A DNA stretch of 64,000 nt. Origin: Magicicada septendecula. Taxonomy: Eukaryota > Arthropoda > Insecta > Hemiptera > Cicadidae. Location of the stretch: assembly GCA_034769895.1 (NCBI GenBank), contig CM068372.1:435740958-435804957 (forward strand), written 5' to 3'. The translations under genes and the position numbers were made by a program. Position 1 is the first letter of the stretch, and the number at the start of each line of letters is the position of its first letter. The notes beneath the pieces are model-generated. The model was not told the origin of the DNA. It did not search any database and saw nothing but the letters and a program-made list of their open reading frames with translations. Below, one piece after another: positions 46,432 to 58,860 of this stretch.

Positions 46432-47479
46432 ATGGCGGAAGGTCTACCAGCTGAGTTACAAACTACACTAAATGCAATCTTAGCTAATATTCAATCTGTA
46501 CGAGATGTTAATAAGCAGTTACGTGATGAAAACAATAAAAATAATAAAGCATTACAAGACGATAATAAAATATTAAACGAAAACTTAAAATCTGTAAGAC
46601 GAAGCTACAAATAAAAAAAAAATCTTCGCGGCCATTCATGAACAAGCTAAACAAACTAAAGCCATAGTTGAAGCTGCTGAAAGCAAAATCACAGAGAAAG
46701 TTGAATCTATCCGCGTGGAGTTTGAGTCCGCAATAGCATTAAACAACACACGCGTAACAGAATGTGAGACGCGTGTAATTGCGGTAGAAGAATGTATGCG
46801 AGAGCAGACGGCCGCAGTAAATGAATCCATAAACACTCATGAAAACAAATTAGAGGTGTTAGAACAGAAAATAAAACAAACACAACAGACTACTCCAATC
46901 GCAAACCAGGTCACTTACGTATACAAAACACAGGACGACATTAACACGTACATGAAATTTTATGGCCTCGAGCATGAAAATCCCATACAATTCCTTAAGC
47001 AATCCCAGCGTAATATGGAGCACATTGTTGACAACCTTAGCGATGTTGACAAAATAAACTGGGTGGTGCGTCAGTTAAAGGGTACAGCGGCTGAATGGTT
47101 TTCGATCGTCCAAGATAAAATTTTGGTATATGAAGATCTTGTTAACCACTTTAAAGCAAGGTATTGGAATGACGAAATCCAGCGGAAAGTACGCATACAG
47201 CTGGAGTTTGGTAAGTATACTCCAGGTAAGGGGAGTAAGGAGAAATACTTGATCCAGCTTGTAGCCAAGGCGAAACACCTGGAGCCTGAAATATCAGAAG
47301 CAGAAATTGTAAATAAGCTAGCACATCATTTCAACAGGGGAATACAAGTAGCTGTAATCAGACAAGGAATCAAAACATTAGAAGACCTGCTGTTGTTGAC
47401 AACAAAATGGGAAAATGTAGACGGGAATCCCGAAACGTACGAGGTTTCACAATGCACACACAAAGGTAAACATCAATAA
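46432..47479 (+). other. Gypsy-3 gag region (fossil)
   Basis: Begins MAEGLPAELQTTLNAILANI with a following short coiled coil rich in N, K and D. It then has a retrotransposon capsid segment: YMKFYGLEHENPIQFLKQ, LKGTAAEWFSIVQDK, LVNHFKARYWNDEIQ and LAKAKHLEPEI-like repeats. The start codon sits in AAAATGGCGG. The capsid segment is homologous in layout to that of Gypsy-1. About one or two breaks are apparent. Confidence 0.82.
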
Positions 47480-47623
47480 CACGCCAAAACAAAATGAATA
47501 TAAAAATAAACAGTGGAGAAAGCCGGATCGCGAACACAATTCTTCCAAATTAGGTAGTCATAAAGTCGCGACTATAGCCAAAGATAACACAGATAATGAA
47601 AACGGTCCAAAAAACGCGTAAGG

Positions 47624-48140
47624 TTGCATGGTGTGGAACCATGCAAAACGAACAAAAATAATAATAATAAACAAAGTACCAGTCAGAATCAGAAATTCAA
47701 TGAAAACTTAGAAAGTAATAACATGATTATGACCTACTGCGTATCTGGTGTATACCGTAATGATGTACGAAACGAATTTATAAGTGACAGTAATGACGAT
47801 GTAACTAATATGCCTAGGAATAGTGATAAGTTAGATAGTAGATATAATGTATTAAAAGCTAGGATAAATAACTGTAAGGGAAATGTTTTAATAGTGGTGC
47901 TCAGATCTCACTGATCAGTGAAAATTTTGTCAATAAGAACATAGTAGAGTTTAAGAAAGTACCAATATTACCGATTAATAATACAACTATTAAGACACCC
48001 ACAAACGAAGTTCAGAAAGTAAATAAGCAAGCGTACATAACCATTTCACCGCAAGGTATGGAGCTTGAAACACTGGTATCAGTTGTTAAGGATTTAATTT
48101 ATGATGTCATCATAGGAACAGACATTTATAAAAAATAAAT
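47624..48140 (+). other. Gypsy-3 protease region (fossil)
   Basis: A degraded aspartic-protease stretch: a SGAQISLISENF-like active-site region near 47895-47930 and a C-terminal YDVIIGTDIYKK near 48100-48135. It lies between gag and reverse transcriptase as expected. Preservation is poor. Confidence 0.65.
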
Positions 48141-48170
48141 GCCATCATTGATTTTAGTAAAAATGAATTA

Positions 48171-48620
48171 TTGTGTACGGTTAATAATAATCAATATAGT
48201 ATAGTATTAGGAAATAATGACGTTGATAACCAATCTGAAGCGAAGTACATTCACATAACCAAGCCGGGGACTAAGCTAGTTGTAAACAATAACAAAGATA
48301 ATATTAATAATACAGAGCAATTGACTTCGAATCAACAGAACAAATTAAACCAGCTGATAAAGAGACATACGGAGACATTTCAAAACACCCACACTACCAC
48401 ACATGTATACACGTACAACATCCAAGTTACGGACGAAAATAAATTCGTGCGTAAGACGTATCCTATTCCACTGCACTATCAGAAACTGGTGGATGTGGAA
48501 ATAAATAAGATGTTGGACGAGAACGTCATCGAACGGTCCAACAGCAATTTCCTTAACCCAATGGTGATCGTAAAAAAGAAAAATAACCAGATTAGGATAT
48601 GTCTGATATGCGAAATTTAA
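48171..48620 (+). other. Gypsy-3 reverse transcriptase, first part (fossil)
   Basis: Start of RT: LNQLIKRHTETFQNTHTTTH, then KTYPIPLHYQKLVDVEINKM, VIERSNSNFLNPMVIVKKKN and QIRICL. The remainder of RT lies beyond the BEL insertion, from about 59329. Confidence 0.85.
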
Positions 48621-48624
48621 ACAG
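48620..48624. repeat. BEL target-site duplication, left (AACAG)
   Basis: AACAG precedes the BEL 5' LTR and AATAG (59324-59328) follows the 3' LTR. Four of five bases match, consistent with a 5-bp duplication plus one change. Confidence 0.65.
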
Positions 48625-49107
48625 TGGTTAAACTTTGTACTTATTCAAACTTTGTACTGTAAACTCCGCATTGCGGTCCGTGCAGTGACGTAATTTTTGC
48701 CCCCCGCTAATCTGCTGCCGGCTTGAATTCAGGCTAGCAGCAGTCAAATTTATGTTAGTTACTTGACACTAAGAATCCGGACGGGCAACTTGCCTCTGTT
48801 CGCCAGCCGCGGCTACATTATTTTCAACATTTCTAAATTTTAGCATGATCATCATGCGCTAATTACGTAGGCGATCTCAGCCTCTACACATGATTATGTC
48901 CTTCAATATTTAATTCTATCTCAATTCTCAGGCATTTATGTCGCGCTAAACTGCACGCGCCAGCAACTATTTCTTATTAATTTTCAATAAACAATTATCT
49001 CAAAAAACATACAGTCCACTTCGTTACTTCATTTCTCACCAGCTAACTCAACAACTAGCGTTCTAAGACTAACTTAAGATCACTTCGAAAGCGTCTAAGA
49101 CGCAACA
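48625..49107 (+). repeat. BEL 5' LTR (483 bp)
   Basis: Starts TGGTTAAAC, ends CGCAACA. It is longer than the 3' LTR mainly through a short duplication of AAACTTTGTAC near its start. It is followed by TTTTGGTCCTCCGGGCCGG, the primer-binding region. Confidence 0.9.
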
Positions 49108-49947
49108 TTTTGGTCCTCCGGGCCGGATCCAAATCGTGATTCGGACTAAGATTCTCATATATATATTTCATTTAATGGGCCCAAACAATGTTTGGTTCAA
49201 GCCCGAATACTTTCAAACGTTAGATTACTGGCCGTTGCACGCCTTCATTGTTCTCAAAAAACTTCATACTTGACATTGCAAGATTCTGCAGAGCATCAAC
49301 TCTGAGACAACAAGACACTACAAGTCATCGTCATTTGTCCTACAGCAGCGAAATTCCAGAACTTTAAAATTATACGGAGAGCTACAACTTCAGGCGTCAC
49401 CCGACCAGCAGAAACAAGAGTTGCGCCAACTTCTAAGGATTGCCGAACAGGATCACCACTGAAACAACAGGATCGAAGCCATCTTGAACACGCCGGGATT
49501 CACCATCCACGTGACTATGAACTTGCATTTTTTATAATTTTTCATTTATAATTTTTATGTACTGCAAAGTCAGTAATATTTTAGCACATATTTAGTAGTA
49601 TTTAACATAAGATCATTAATACTTTTTACATAAACAGAAATTAGTGTCAAGTGGCCATAAACTTGTACTTTACCTAAATTTTCATTTACGCAGCTGTACA
49701 TTAAGAAACTTAAGTGAGGTGATAAGGCTATATGTATATTGTCACTTTGAATGATTCATATTTTCAATAACTTTCATAACTATTTTTTAAAGAAATAAGA
49801 ACCGATTATAATAAGTAATAGATTAAGGTGTATACCGATCACTGGCTGCCGCATCATATCAGGTTTTAGTAAATGATTCAAAGTACAACAATTGTTCACC
49901 TGCTCTATATTTAGCTATCGTTTTCGAATCACATTTTGCATTTCAGT

Positions 49948-51400
49948 CATGGCTGATGTGAAATTGTTAATCAAAAAACGGGGCACAATTAAGGCTTCTA
50001 TATCCCGTGTAAATACATCCGCTGACAATTTCGATCCAGACATAAGCGATCACCATGCCTTAAAAATTAAACTCCGCCATTTGATGGAATTGTCCGCGAA
50101 GTATGATGACATTCAGACCCAAATTGAGGCTGACGATTCCGATTTCGCATCAGTCAGTGACAGGGTTCAAACAGAGGATCATCTCTGTAATATTGAATGC
50201 AAGCTACACCATTTATTATAGCACAAGGCCAACATGCTAGTTGTAGCATCTTTCAAATAATTAATGCTTGATGCCTTTACTTGGTGAAAATCCATTGTAA
50301 ATTATAGTAAAAAATAAAACCATAAAATAGTTTTTGTGATTTCCACTCGTCAATGACGAGTGGAAATCACAAAAACTATTTTATGGTTTTATTTTTTACT
50401 ATAATTTATTATAGCAAGTAGAGGAGGTGAACAAGAAGCCATTGATTCAAACTGAGGTTACGCCAATTAAAACCTCCCCTATACAGTTAGAGCCAATTAA
50501 ATTGCCCTGCTTCTCAGGCAACATTATTGATTGGCAACATTATTATAATATGTTTTTGGAACTAGTACACGTCAGAACTGACCTGACGGACATTCAGAAA
50601 TTACACTATTTACACCCTTCATTAAGAGACTAAGCTTTAAACGTAATAAAATCTCTCCCAATAACCCAGGACAATTATGCGGTAGCCATTGAACTATTGA
50701 GGGCCAGGTATGACAGCAAATTAATTGTCTCAGCCTATCACATAGGGAATGTCGTGGGCGTGAAGTCCATTCAACAAGAGTCCATGGTTGGCATTTCTAA
50801 ATTCATTGACGAGATCACCGCGAATATAAATGCTTTAAATTCATTAAATTTACCGCTAAATACCTCTGAAATCATTTTCGATCAATACTTAACGCAAAAA
50901 CTCGATAACCAGACATGTCGGCTCTGGAAAGAAAGCCTGTCCGACGAGCGATTTCCTAATTTCAATAATTTTATTAAAATTTTAAACAATAGAAGGCAAC
51001 TAATGCAAAACGTCGGCGCCGCGACCAGTTCAGTAAGCAGAATACAAGTTAGCGATAAGACTCCCTATCGCAAAGCTATTAAACCGGTCGATCTTACTAG
51101 GTCAACATTCCATTCTCATATCGGCAATAACATTTGTCAGCTGTGTCGTGGTAAACACCGCCTTTTTGAATGCCCACAATTCGTGGCTATATCTCCCCTA
51201 GAACGAAAAAATATTTTAATTAAACATAAACTCTGCTTAAATTGCATACGTCCAGGCCATGATCTCGTACACTGTCCTTCCAAATTTGCGTGCAGGACAT
51301 GCGCTAAACGCCACCACACAATGATCCACATGTCAGGCAATAACCCCTTGGGTAGAGGCAACAATCAATTCTCACTGAAACTGCAAACAAACAAATCCAT
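49948..51400 (+). other. BEL gag region (fossil)
   Basis: Begins MADVKLLIKKRGTIKASISR. The BEL capsid segment LPCFSGNIIDWQHYYNMF with DIQKLHYLHPSL follows near 50500-50630, then the nucleocapsid with Cys/His boxes CQLCRGKHRLFECPQF, HKLCLNCIRPGHDLVHC and FACRTCAKRHHTMIH (about 51135-51335). This order is diagnostic for BEL/Pao Gag. The region is interrupted by the palindrome at 50298-50408 and carries breaks. Confidence 0.88.
50298..50408. repeat. Perfect 111-bp palindrome (55-bp arms)
   Basis: Arms 50298-50352 and 50354-50408 are exact reverse complements around one central A (50353). The outer ends are TAAATTATAG and CTATAATTTA. The centre is CGTCA-A-TGACG. It lies in the BEL gag region where coding similarity is lost. 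It could be a tiny foldback MITE with a TA target, a template-switch product, or an assembly artefact. Confidence 0.95.
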
Positions 51401-51900
51401 TCTACTGTCCACCGCTGTCTGCATGACAACTGACCATGCCGGTAGGAAGCACCCAGTAAGGATTTTATTGGACTCAGGATTGCAAGCTAACTTCTGCACC
51501 ATGAGTTTCGCATGTCGCATGGGTCTAAAACTAACTAAATCTCAATTACCCATCACCGGTATAAACAATTCCTTATCTCAAGCTGACTTCAGTACAAGGG
51601 TAAGGTTGTATTCTCGTTATAAGAATTTTAGTTTGAACGTGCATTGCGCTGTGCTTCCCAGCATTACGAATAATCTTCCTGCGGAATCATTTGATATCTC
51701 ATCCCTAAATATACCAAAAGGCATATTCCTAGCTGACCCGCAACTGAAATTTTCTTCGCAAATCGACATATTGCTCGGTGCCCAGTATTATTTACAATTA
51801 ATTGAACCTGTCAAATTTATCCGCAGCCCACACTTTCCCATAATACAGGAGACAAAATTGGGATTCATTCTCGCGGGTAACTAGCCCTTTAATGTCGACA
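51400..51900 (+). other. BEL protease region (fossil)
   Basis: Aspartic protease of the BEL type: RILLDSGLQANFCTM, with LDSGLQ where LDSGSQ is common, then KSQLPITGINNS and IDILLGAQYYLQLI. It connects Gag to RT in the usual order. Confidence 0.8.
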
Positions 51901-52900
51901 TGACAAAGCCTGTCTCGTCATTCATAGCATGCGAGGACAATAATGCCATTTCCTCGCAATTAAAGGACTTCTGGCAATTGGAGGACGTTGCTGCTCGTGC
52001 TCCCTCGGTTGAGGACTCGGAATGCGAAAGTCATTTTGTGGCGAACACCTTCCGTAATAATGATGGTAGATTTGTCGTATCCCTACCACGCAGGTTACAC
52101 AATTCTCATTTGGGCGATTCTCTTCCCGGAGCTATCCGCAGATTTCAATCACTGGAACTCAAGTTCAAGCAGAACCCTGCCCTTCATAAGGACTATAGTA
52201 CATTCATACATGAATATTTAACTCTTGGTCACATGTCTTTACTTGATGCTTACGATTTGTCAGTTAACCAGTCAGACACCTTTTATTTACCGCACCATTC
52301 TGTGTTTAAGGGCTCTAGTATAACTACCAAATTGCGAGTTGTTTTCGACGGCTCTGCCAAAACAAATAATTTGTCCTTGAACGACACATTGATGGTTGGT
52401 GCTACGGTCCAGCAGGATCTTTTTTCGATTATGTCTCGGATTCGTACTCACCGATATGTCCTCATGTCGGACATAGCCCAGGAAAACAAATCTCAACACC
52501 CTGTAGCTTGTTCAGCTATCGCAAACGATTTCTATGTGGACGATCTCATGACCGGTTCAGATAACCCGCACATCCTATCTAAAATGAAATCCGACATCAC
52601 AGATTTATTAAGCCAATACGGTTTTACTTTGCACAAGTGGTTTTCCAATGATCAAACCATTCGCACGCCCATTCTTCCCTCGACTTTAGCAAAAATCAAA
52701 CTGTACGTACTTTGGGTATTCAATGGGACATTGACGAAGATAGTTTCGTATATAGTTTCCAAAGACGTGCCAAAGTGGAGGTATTCGACAAGAGAAGGGT
52801 ATTATCAGTTATCGCAGGAATTTACGACCCTTTGGGACTCATCGGCCCGGTTACATTTTGGTGTAAGCATTTCATGCAGATATTGTGGTTAACCGGTACA
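51900..52900 (+). other. BEL reverse transcriptase region (fossil)
   Basis: QLKDFWQLEDV, GRFVVSLPRR, YLPHHSVFKGSSITTKLRVV, FDGSAKTNNLSLNDTLMVG, then the catalytic NDFYVDDLMTGSDN (about 52525-52566) and YGFTLHKWFSND. These are signature BEL/Pao RT motifs. The domain is incomplete. Confidence 0.88.
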
Positions 52901-53440
52901 AGTTGGGACGAACCCGTATCAGACTCATTATCTAATCAGTGGGTAGAGCTTTATTCTCAGCTGATTTCCGACACTTACTTTAAAATTCCAAGGTCTGTAA
53001 AGAGTTTAAATAATTCACAAATCATTTCATTCCAGCTCCATGGGTTTGCCGACGCGTCAGCAAAGGGTTACGCGTGTTGTATTTATGTGCGTACGGTGTA
53101 TTCCAATCGCCGTATATATCATCAAACTTGTTATGCTCTAAATCTAGAGTCGCTCCCTTGAAGCAGGTAACATTACCCAGACTTGAACTTTGCGCCTGTC
53201 TCTTATTGGCTCAGTTGGTTTCCAAGGTTGTAAACGCGGTGAGTTACAAATTCGACGACTTATATTTTTACTCTGACTCAATGATCGCCTTACACTGGAT
53301 CCACCAGCAGTCTTCCAGATGGAAGGTATTTGTCGCCAACCGCGTTGCGGAAATACAGCGTCTCACTGAAAAGGGTACCTGGCATCATGTCTCGTCACGT
53401 GACAACCCTGCCGACATTCTATCGCGTGGTTGTCTACCCG
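52900..53440 (+). other. BEL RNase H and linker (fossil)
   Basis: IYDPLGLIGPVTFWCK at the RT end, then RNase H HGFADASAKGYACCIYVR. LPRLELCACLLLAQLV, YFYSDSMIALHWI, RWKVFVANRVAEIQ and SRDNPADILSRG follow. These are the usual BEL landmarks between RT and integrase. Confidence 0.85.
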
Positions 53441-53639
53441 GTTTTTTACACGGTCACCCACAATGGTGGTATGGTCCATCCTGGTTGTCCCATGAGTCAT
53501 CATCATGGCCCACCAGTGCCTTCGATGCCCATTTACCCTGCACTCATCCCGATCTTGAGCAGGAACAACGTAAGCAGGTCCAAACCTCATTGATTGTCGC
53601 TTCATCTACGTCTAGTTATTTTGAAAACTATTCTTCGCT

Positions 53640-55096
53640 TTCAAAACTCCTTCGTGTATTTTCATATTGCCATCGATTCATTCGGAACTCTAGGCTCCCC
53701 ATAGCGGATAGAGACACTTCCTTTTTAACTTCACATGAGTTGCATGGTACACTTTTGGTTTTTATTCGCCAGTCCCAGCGATCGCACTTTAGCATCGAAA
53801 TCAAGGAACTTGAGGCACAACGCTCTATGCCTAATAATAGTAAAATTCTTTCACTTGACCCCTTTCTGGACAATGCGGGGATATTACGCTGGGCGGACGC
53901 CTTCAGCACTCCCAGCTTACCTATGATAGCAAACACCAAATCATACTCCACCCGCATTCTCATCTCAGCAAATTGATCATAGAGGGCAAGCATCTTCGTC
54001 TACTACACGCTGGGGTACAATTGACTCAGTACTCTTTACGGCAGAAATATTGGATAATTAATGATAAATCTTATATACGTTCAGTAATACACAAATGTAT
54101 CACTTGTTTTCGATTCCGTGCTAGGGGCGCAAGTCAATTATTAGGACAATTACCCCCTTCCCGGTTTACGCCTGCTAAGCCATTTTCTCAATCTGCAGTC
54201 GACTATGCTGGTCCCGTATTTATACGTCATGGCGGGCAGCGTTTCAAATCGACGTCAAAGGCTTATATTGCTCTATTCATATGCATGGCCACTAAGGCTA
54301 TTCACCTTGAACTAGTCTCAGACGCCTTCATAGCAGCCTTAAAACGGTTTATAGCTCGTAGAGGTATCACTGATCAGATATTCTCCGACAATGGAACAAA
54401 CTTTCATCGTGCTAGTAGCACACTTCACGAATTATACAAACTTTTTCAATCTAATGGATTTGAACGGACCACCCAGGATTTTACCACTGCCCAAGGCATG
54501 AAATGGTCCTTTATTCCCCCCTCAGCACCTCATTTCGGTGGCCTGTGGGAAAGCAGAGTCAAGAGCATCAAGTTTCATTTGTGGCGCGTTGTCGGCGGAA
54601 CCAACCATCCTTACGTTCGAGGAGTATTACACTATCCTAACTCAAATAGAGTCCTGCCTTAACTCACGCCCCTTGTTCGCCATATCAAATGACTCCAGGG
54701 ACCCCGAACCTTTAACTCCAGTGCACTTCCTGGTTGGTTCTCCGCTCACTGCACTCCCGGAACCTGACTATTCCCAAGTCAATACTGGTCGTCTGGTCAG
54801 ATGGCAGCTGCTCCAAAGATTCACCCAGTCTATATGGAAAAGGTGGTCGAAGGATTATTTGCACCAGTTGCAACAACGCAACAAATGGCGCATCCCGTCA
54901 AAAAATTTGGCTCCCGGACAACTTGTCCTTATTTTGGAAGACAATTCCCTCCCCACTGCAGTGGAAACGCGGGGTAGTCACTAATGTCTATTCGGGTCAG
55001 GATTCAATAGTGCGCGTCGCGGACGTTCGCATCGCAAACGGTATCCTACGTCGGCCCATTCATAAATTATGTCCACTTCCAGTGGCCTCAGACTAA
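53640..55096 (+). other. BEL integrase region (fossil)
   Basis: N-terminal zinc-binding region ending in CITCFRFRAR. The catalytic core has VDYAGPVFIRHGG, FICMATKAIHLELVSD, IFSDNGTNFHRA and PPSAPHFGGLWES. The C-terminal domain has ESCLNSRPLFAISND, PLTPVHFLVG, WKRWSKDYLHQLQQR and RPIHKLCPLPV. The residues of the D-D-E triad are recognisable. Confidence 0.88.
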
Positions 55097-58000
55097 TCGC
55101 CTGAGCGTTCATGCGATCCGTATCAGTAATGTGTACTTTATCGCATTATCGTTGTAGCATGACAGATAATGCCAATAATTCTGAATGGTAAAATGATCAT
55201 AAAAATAAAATAAAAACATTTTTTAAATCCGAGAAAGCAAAATAAAGAAATAATTAATAACCACTGTGAAGTACAATCATAGATTAAAACAAAAGTTCAT
55301 TTAAAACCAAAGGTTACAATGAGTGATGAATCATCAAAATAAATTTATAAACTAAATATAATGAAAAAAGGTAATACCCAGGTAGGATAGGAGTAGGTAA
55401 GGAAGAAACCCAGAACAAGACACGATCCACTGTACAAGGTGATACATTTATAAGAAACAAGAAGATTAGGTAAGGAAGAAGCCCAAAACAAGACAACAAT
55501 CTACGATAAGAAAAGGAAATACATTTATAAGAAAGAAGAAGAGTAGGTAAGGAAGAAACCCAGAACAAGACAAGATCCACCATAGAAGGTGATACGTTTA
55601 TAAGGAACAAAAAGAAGAGGAGGAATCTATGAAGAAACAAGAACAAGACAGCATCCACAAGAAGAAGGAGTGCTCTTATAAAAAACCCCAAACCCCAAAA
55701 GAAAATAATAAACATAATAATAAATATAACAACCTATCAAATGTAGAAACCACATGTAAAATAAATGTAAGCCAAAAAGTGTATAAAGTAGAATTGAAAG
55801 TGAACCAATGTGAAATAATTATATAATACCAAAAAACAAACCTTCATAATATTCTATAAATAGATTTCTTGATTTTAACAAAACTATATAACTATTTAGA
55901 AATAGAATCAAGGAATAAAAAGAGAATCAGTGCAAGTTTTTGTGTTATAAAAAATAAACCTTATGTTTCAATATTGAAGTTCACAAACTAAGTAAATGGT
56001 GAAATATTACAACTTTGAAGTGCGTATATTGTGTCCATAAATAATGTAAAATAAAGTATTATCATGACCGAAAATACATGTGTTTTTAAATAACTGCCAC
56101 TCTTTTTATATAACATTCATTAGAATGACCAAAATAAAACAAGAGCAGGGCATACATAATAAAAGTAAAGTGACAAAGAGTCATTACCCCATAAATAAAA
56201 AAACAGATAAAAACTGAAAGTAGAACCTAATAAGAAATAGAGTATAAGATTATAATATATATGTTTTGTTTATGTAGAATAAGGTAATAGAAATAATTAA
56301 GTTTAAAATTGTCAGAATCAACTAACAATATTTATGAAATAGGTATTATGTATGTAGGTAGGTGTATGTATTATGTATTAGGTATGTATTAGGTGTTGTT
56401 AATAATCAAGTGTAAGATGTCAGAGTCAAACAACATTCTTTATTTATAATATATTTATTATGTATTACTGTTAATCATTAAGTATAGAATATCTGATTTT
56501 TGAAAGACCAATGTTAATTTGAATTATGTGTTATGTATTAATAGTATAAACCATATACTAATTGTTATTTTGTTAAAATAAGAAAATGTTAATTAATGTC
56601 ACAATAGCAAAGAAAGTCAGAGAGGGTATAAACCAACATGTATTATTTAAAAAACTTTGTATGTAAAAACTGTTAGAAATCTAGGCCAAATGTTAAAAAC
56701 TAAACAGCATCAAATTTGATGAAATAAGTACAGAAAAACAATTAAACTGAAGGAATTTATATAAGGTAAATCAGTAATAAAGTCATGTAATTGGAAATAT
56801 AGTTAAGAAAGATTATTGTTAAAAATGCAAATGTATAAACTCAAAATCCAGATAGGGGAGTCATATATTACTGTATAATATTTTAAAACATAACCAATTA
56901 ATCTAATTGGAAGAAATTAAGGGAAGATAAACCTTTTATTACAATCTGAGATTTAATATAATCATTAATATAACTTGTAAGATGGAAGAATTTTGGTAAA
57001 GGACAGGAAGTGATTTTTAAAACTTATAATTTTCAAAATGAGGTAAAAAATATCATTTTAAATCAAAAACTTAATAAAACTACATTATATGGTATAAAAT
57101 TAAGCAGAATGAACTGAAGAAGAAGATTATGTGTTTAATAGTTAATAAATTTGAATAATAACAAAAATATAATCAGTTATATAATGTAAAATTCTCACAT
57201 CCACAGGATGCAAATAATTTTGGAACAATGGATTGAATAATATTAATTTGGCTAAGCCTTTTGGACAAGACGGAGGAAGTTAATTAGTTCATTATTAAAC
57301 GTTGAATAGTACACTTGACGAGCGCTTAAGCAAAGCCTAACCTAATTGCTGATACGTTAATGGCGCATGTTTTACTAAGCCGAGTTTGACGAAAACCGCG
57401 AGTTTTGTGAATACAGTACACATTTTTAAACGGTAAATCAGTGAAACAAACACCTACGAACATTAAATTAATACAATACAGAACAGAGCACCAGTGAATA
57501 TAACATTTAAACGATTAAAACAGTAATAACACATCACGAAACAAAAGTGCAAATATCGGCCTAAAAGACGAAAGTAAAATTGACTTAACACTACACCATT
57601 TTTCAAAGTAGAACACTAACACTGAACCAGAAACACTCCACCAACACAAGAAGGAAGAATCGCAGCCCCAGGAACGAAAATTCAGAGGGAAAGCATCTTT
57701 TATTACTCGTAGAAACAGCGAGGTGACTTCGTCTTACGTCTGGACTAGCGGCAGCCATTTTCTTCTCACAGTTCAATGCGACTCCAACTACGAAGCTGTA
57801 TGGTTTGATAAATTTCTTTGATCACTGTTATATACTAAGTGTCATATATGTACTTTTAATTTTTAAGCTGATAGATATTGTAATGTTATACTTTTCATAC
57901 TTTGCCCTTTTTCTCTGACTTTACCTAAAATAACTGTTAAAAGAACCCGAATATAAATAATTGTACGAAATATTGATACCCTGAGAATCGATTTATATAT

Positions 58001-58400
58001 CGATAAAGAGTCGATAATTAAAAATTTGTTAATAAAATTTCTTAATTACTACAAAATTGAACATTAATTATTCCTAAAAGATAATTAACATTATACGTAA
58101 TTTTAATTGAGCTAACTACCAGAATTTCACCACCAAGAAGGAAGATAACCTCCAAATAAGAAAAGTTCACGTATCGATTGTTCTTGGAGACAATTCTGTT
58201 AACTGGTGGAGGAATTTTAAGAAATACAGAAAAGGAATTAATTCATTTAAAACAAATAATAAAAAGTGCTAAACACCACAGAACATAATTAATTTTAATT
58301 AATTTAAAAAAATAAAAAAAACAATAAACAATTTTTTTTTTTACACAAACATTTATAAATTTACAAATTATATTTGTAACCGTGTTGATACATCGTGACT
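55097..58400. other. AT-rich block of unknown origin inside BEL
   Basis: More than 3 kb lies between BEL integrase and the BEL 3' end, far more than is usual. It has no protein motif. Content: a tandem array (about 55380-55690), long AT-rich sequence, and a less AT-rich stretch at 57300-57800. The profile resembles the long LTRs of Gypsy-1 and Gypsy-2, so a solitary LTR or a non-autonomous element is likely. No matching ends or target duplication were found. Confidence 0.4.
55380..55690. repeat. Tandem array, about 77-bp units (nearly 4 copies)
   Basis: Units begin GGTAAGGAAGAA(A/G)CCCA(G/A)AACAAGAC and contain TTTATAAG(A/G)AA near their end. The third is followed by a shorter, diverged fourth. 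Frames read through it on both strands because of its biased composition. Confidence 0.75.
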
Positions 58401-58511
58401 CATGCCCGGCACATTCCCCGGGCGATCACATGCTTTACATTATTATGCTTATTATATTATTATCATGTCTATTTTATTATTATGTATCACTATCATGTTA
58501 TTGGTGATTTT

Positions 58512-58784
58512 TTGAATTTTTTTGGGATTATTATTCTAATATTATGCATATGAATTATATGTCCTTTTATTATTGTATTATTCTATGGTTATATATTTTT
58601 TAATTTTTTGGGGATTGTTATTCTAATATTATGCATATGAATTGAATTTCCTTTTATTATTGTATTATTCTATGGTTATATATATTTGAATTTTTTGGGG
58701 ATTATTATTCTATTGTTATGCATGTCAATTATTATGTCTTTGCCATTGTATTATCATTTGTTATGTATTGTTGAATTTGGGTGT
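58512..58784. repeat. 87-bp tandem repeat, three units
   Basis: GGGATTATTATTCTA-TATTATGCAT recurs at 58524, 58611 and 58698, exactly 87 bases apart each time, with most of the unit conserved in the first two copies. It lies just before the BEL polypurine region and 3' LTR. Confidence 0.85.
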
Positions 58785-58860
58785 CATGTAATGTCAATTA
58801 TCATGTACTATTCACATATTGACTTAAGTTGCAAAATCGCCCGATTTTGTGCGGGTAGTA

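Noticed and set aside
53330-53993. Additional frames on both strands within BEL pol
   Set aside because: Shadows of RNase H/integrase coding sequence, which carries the recognisable motifs in another frame.
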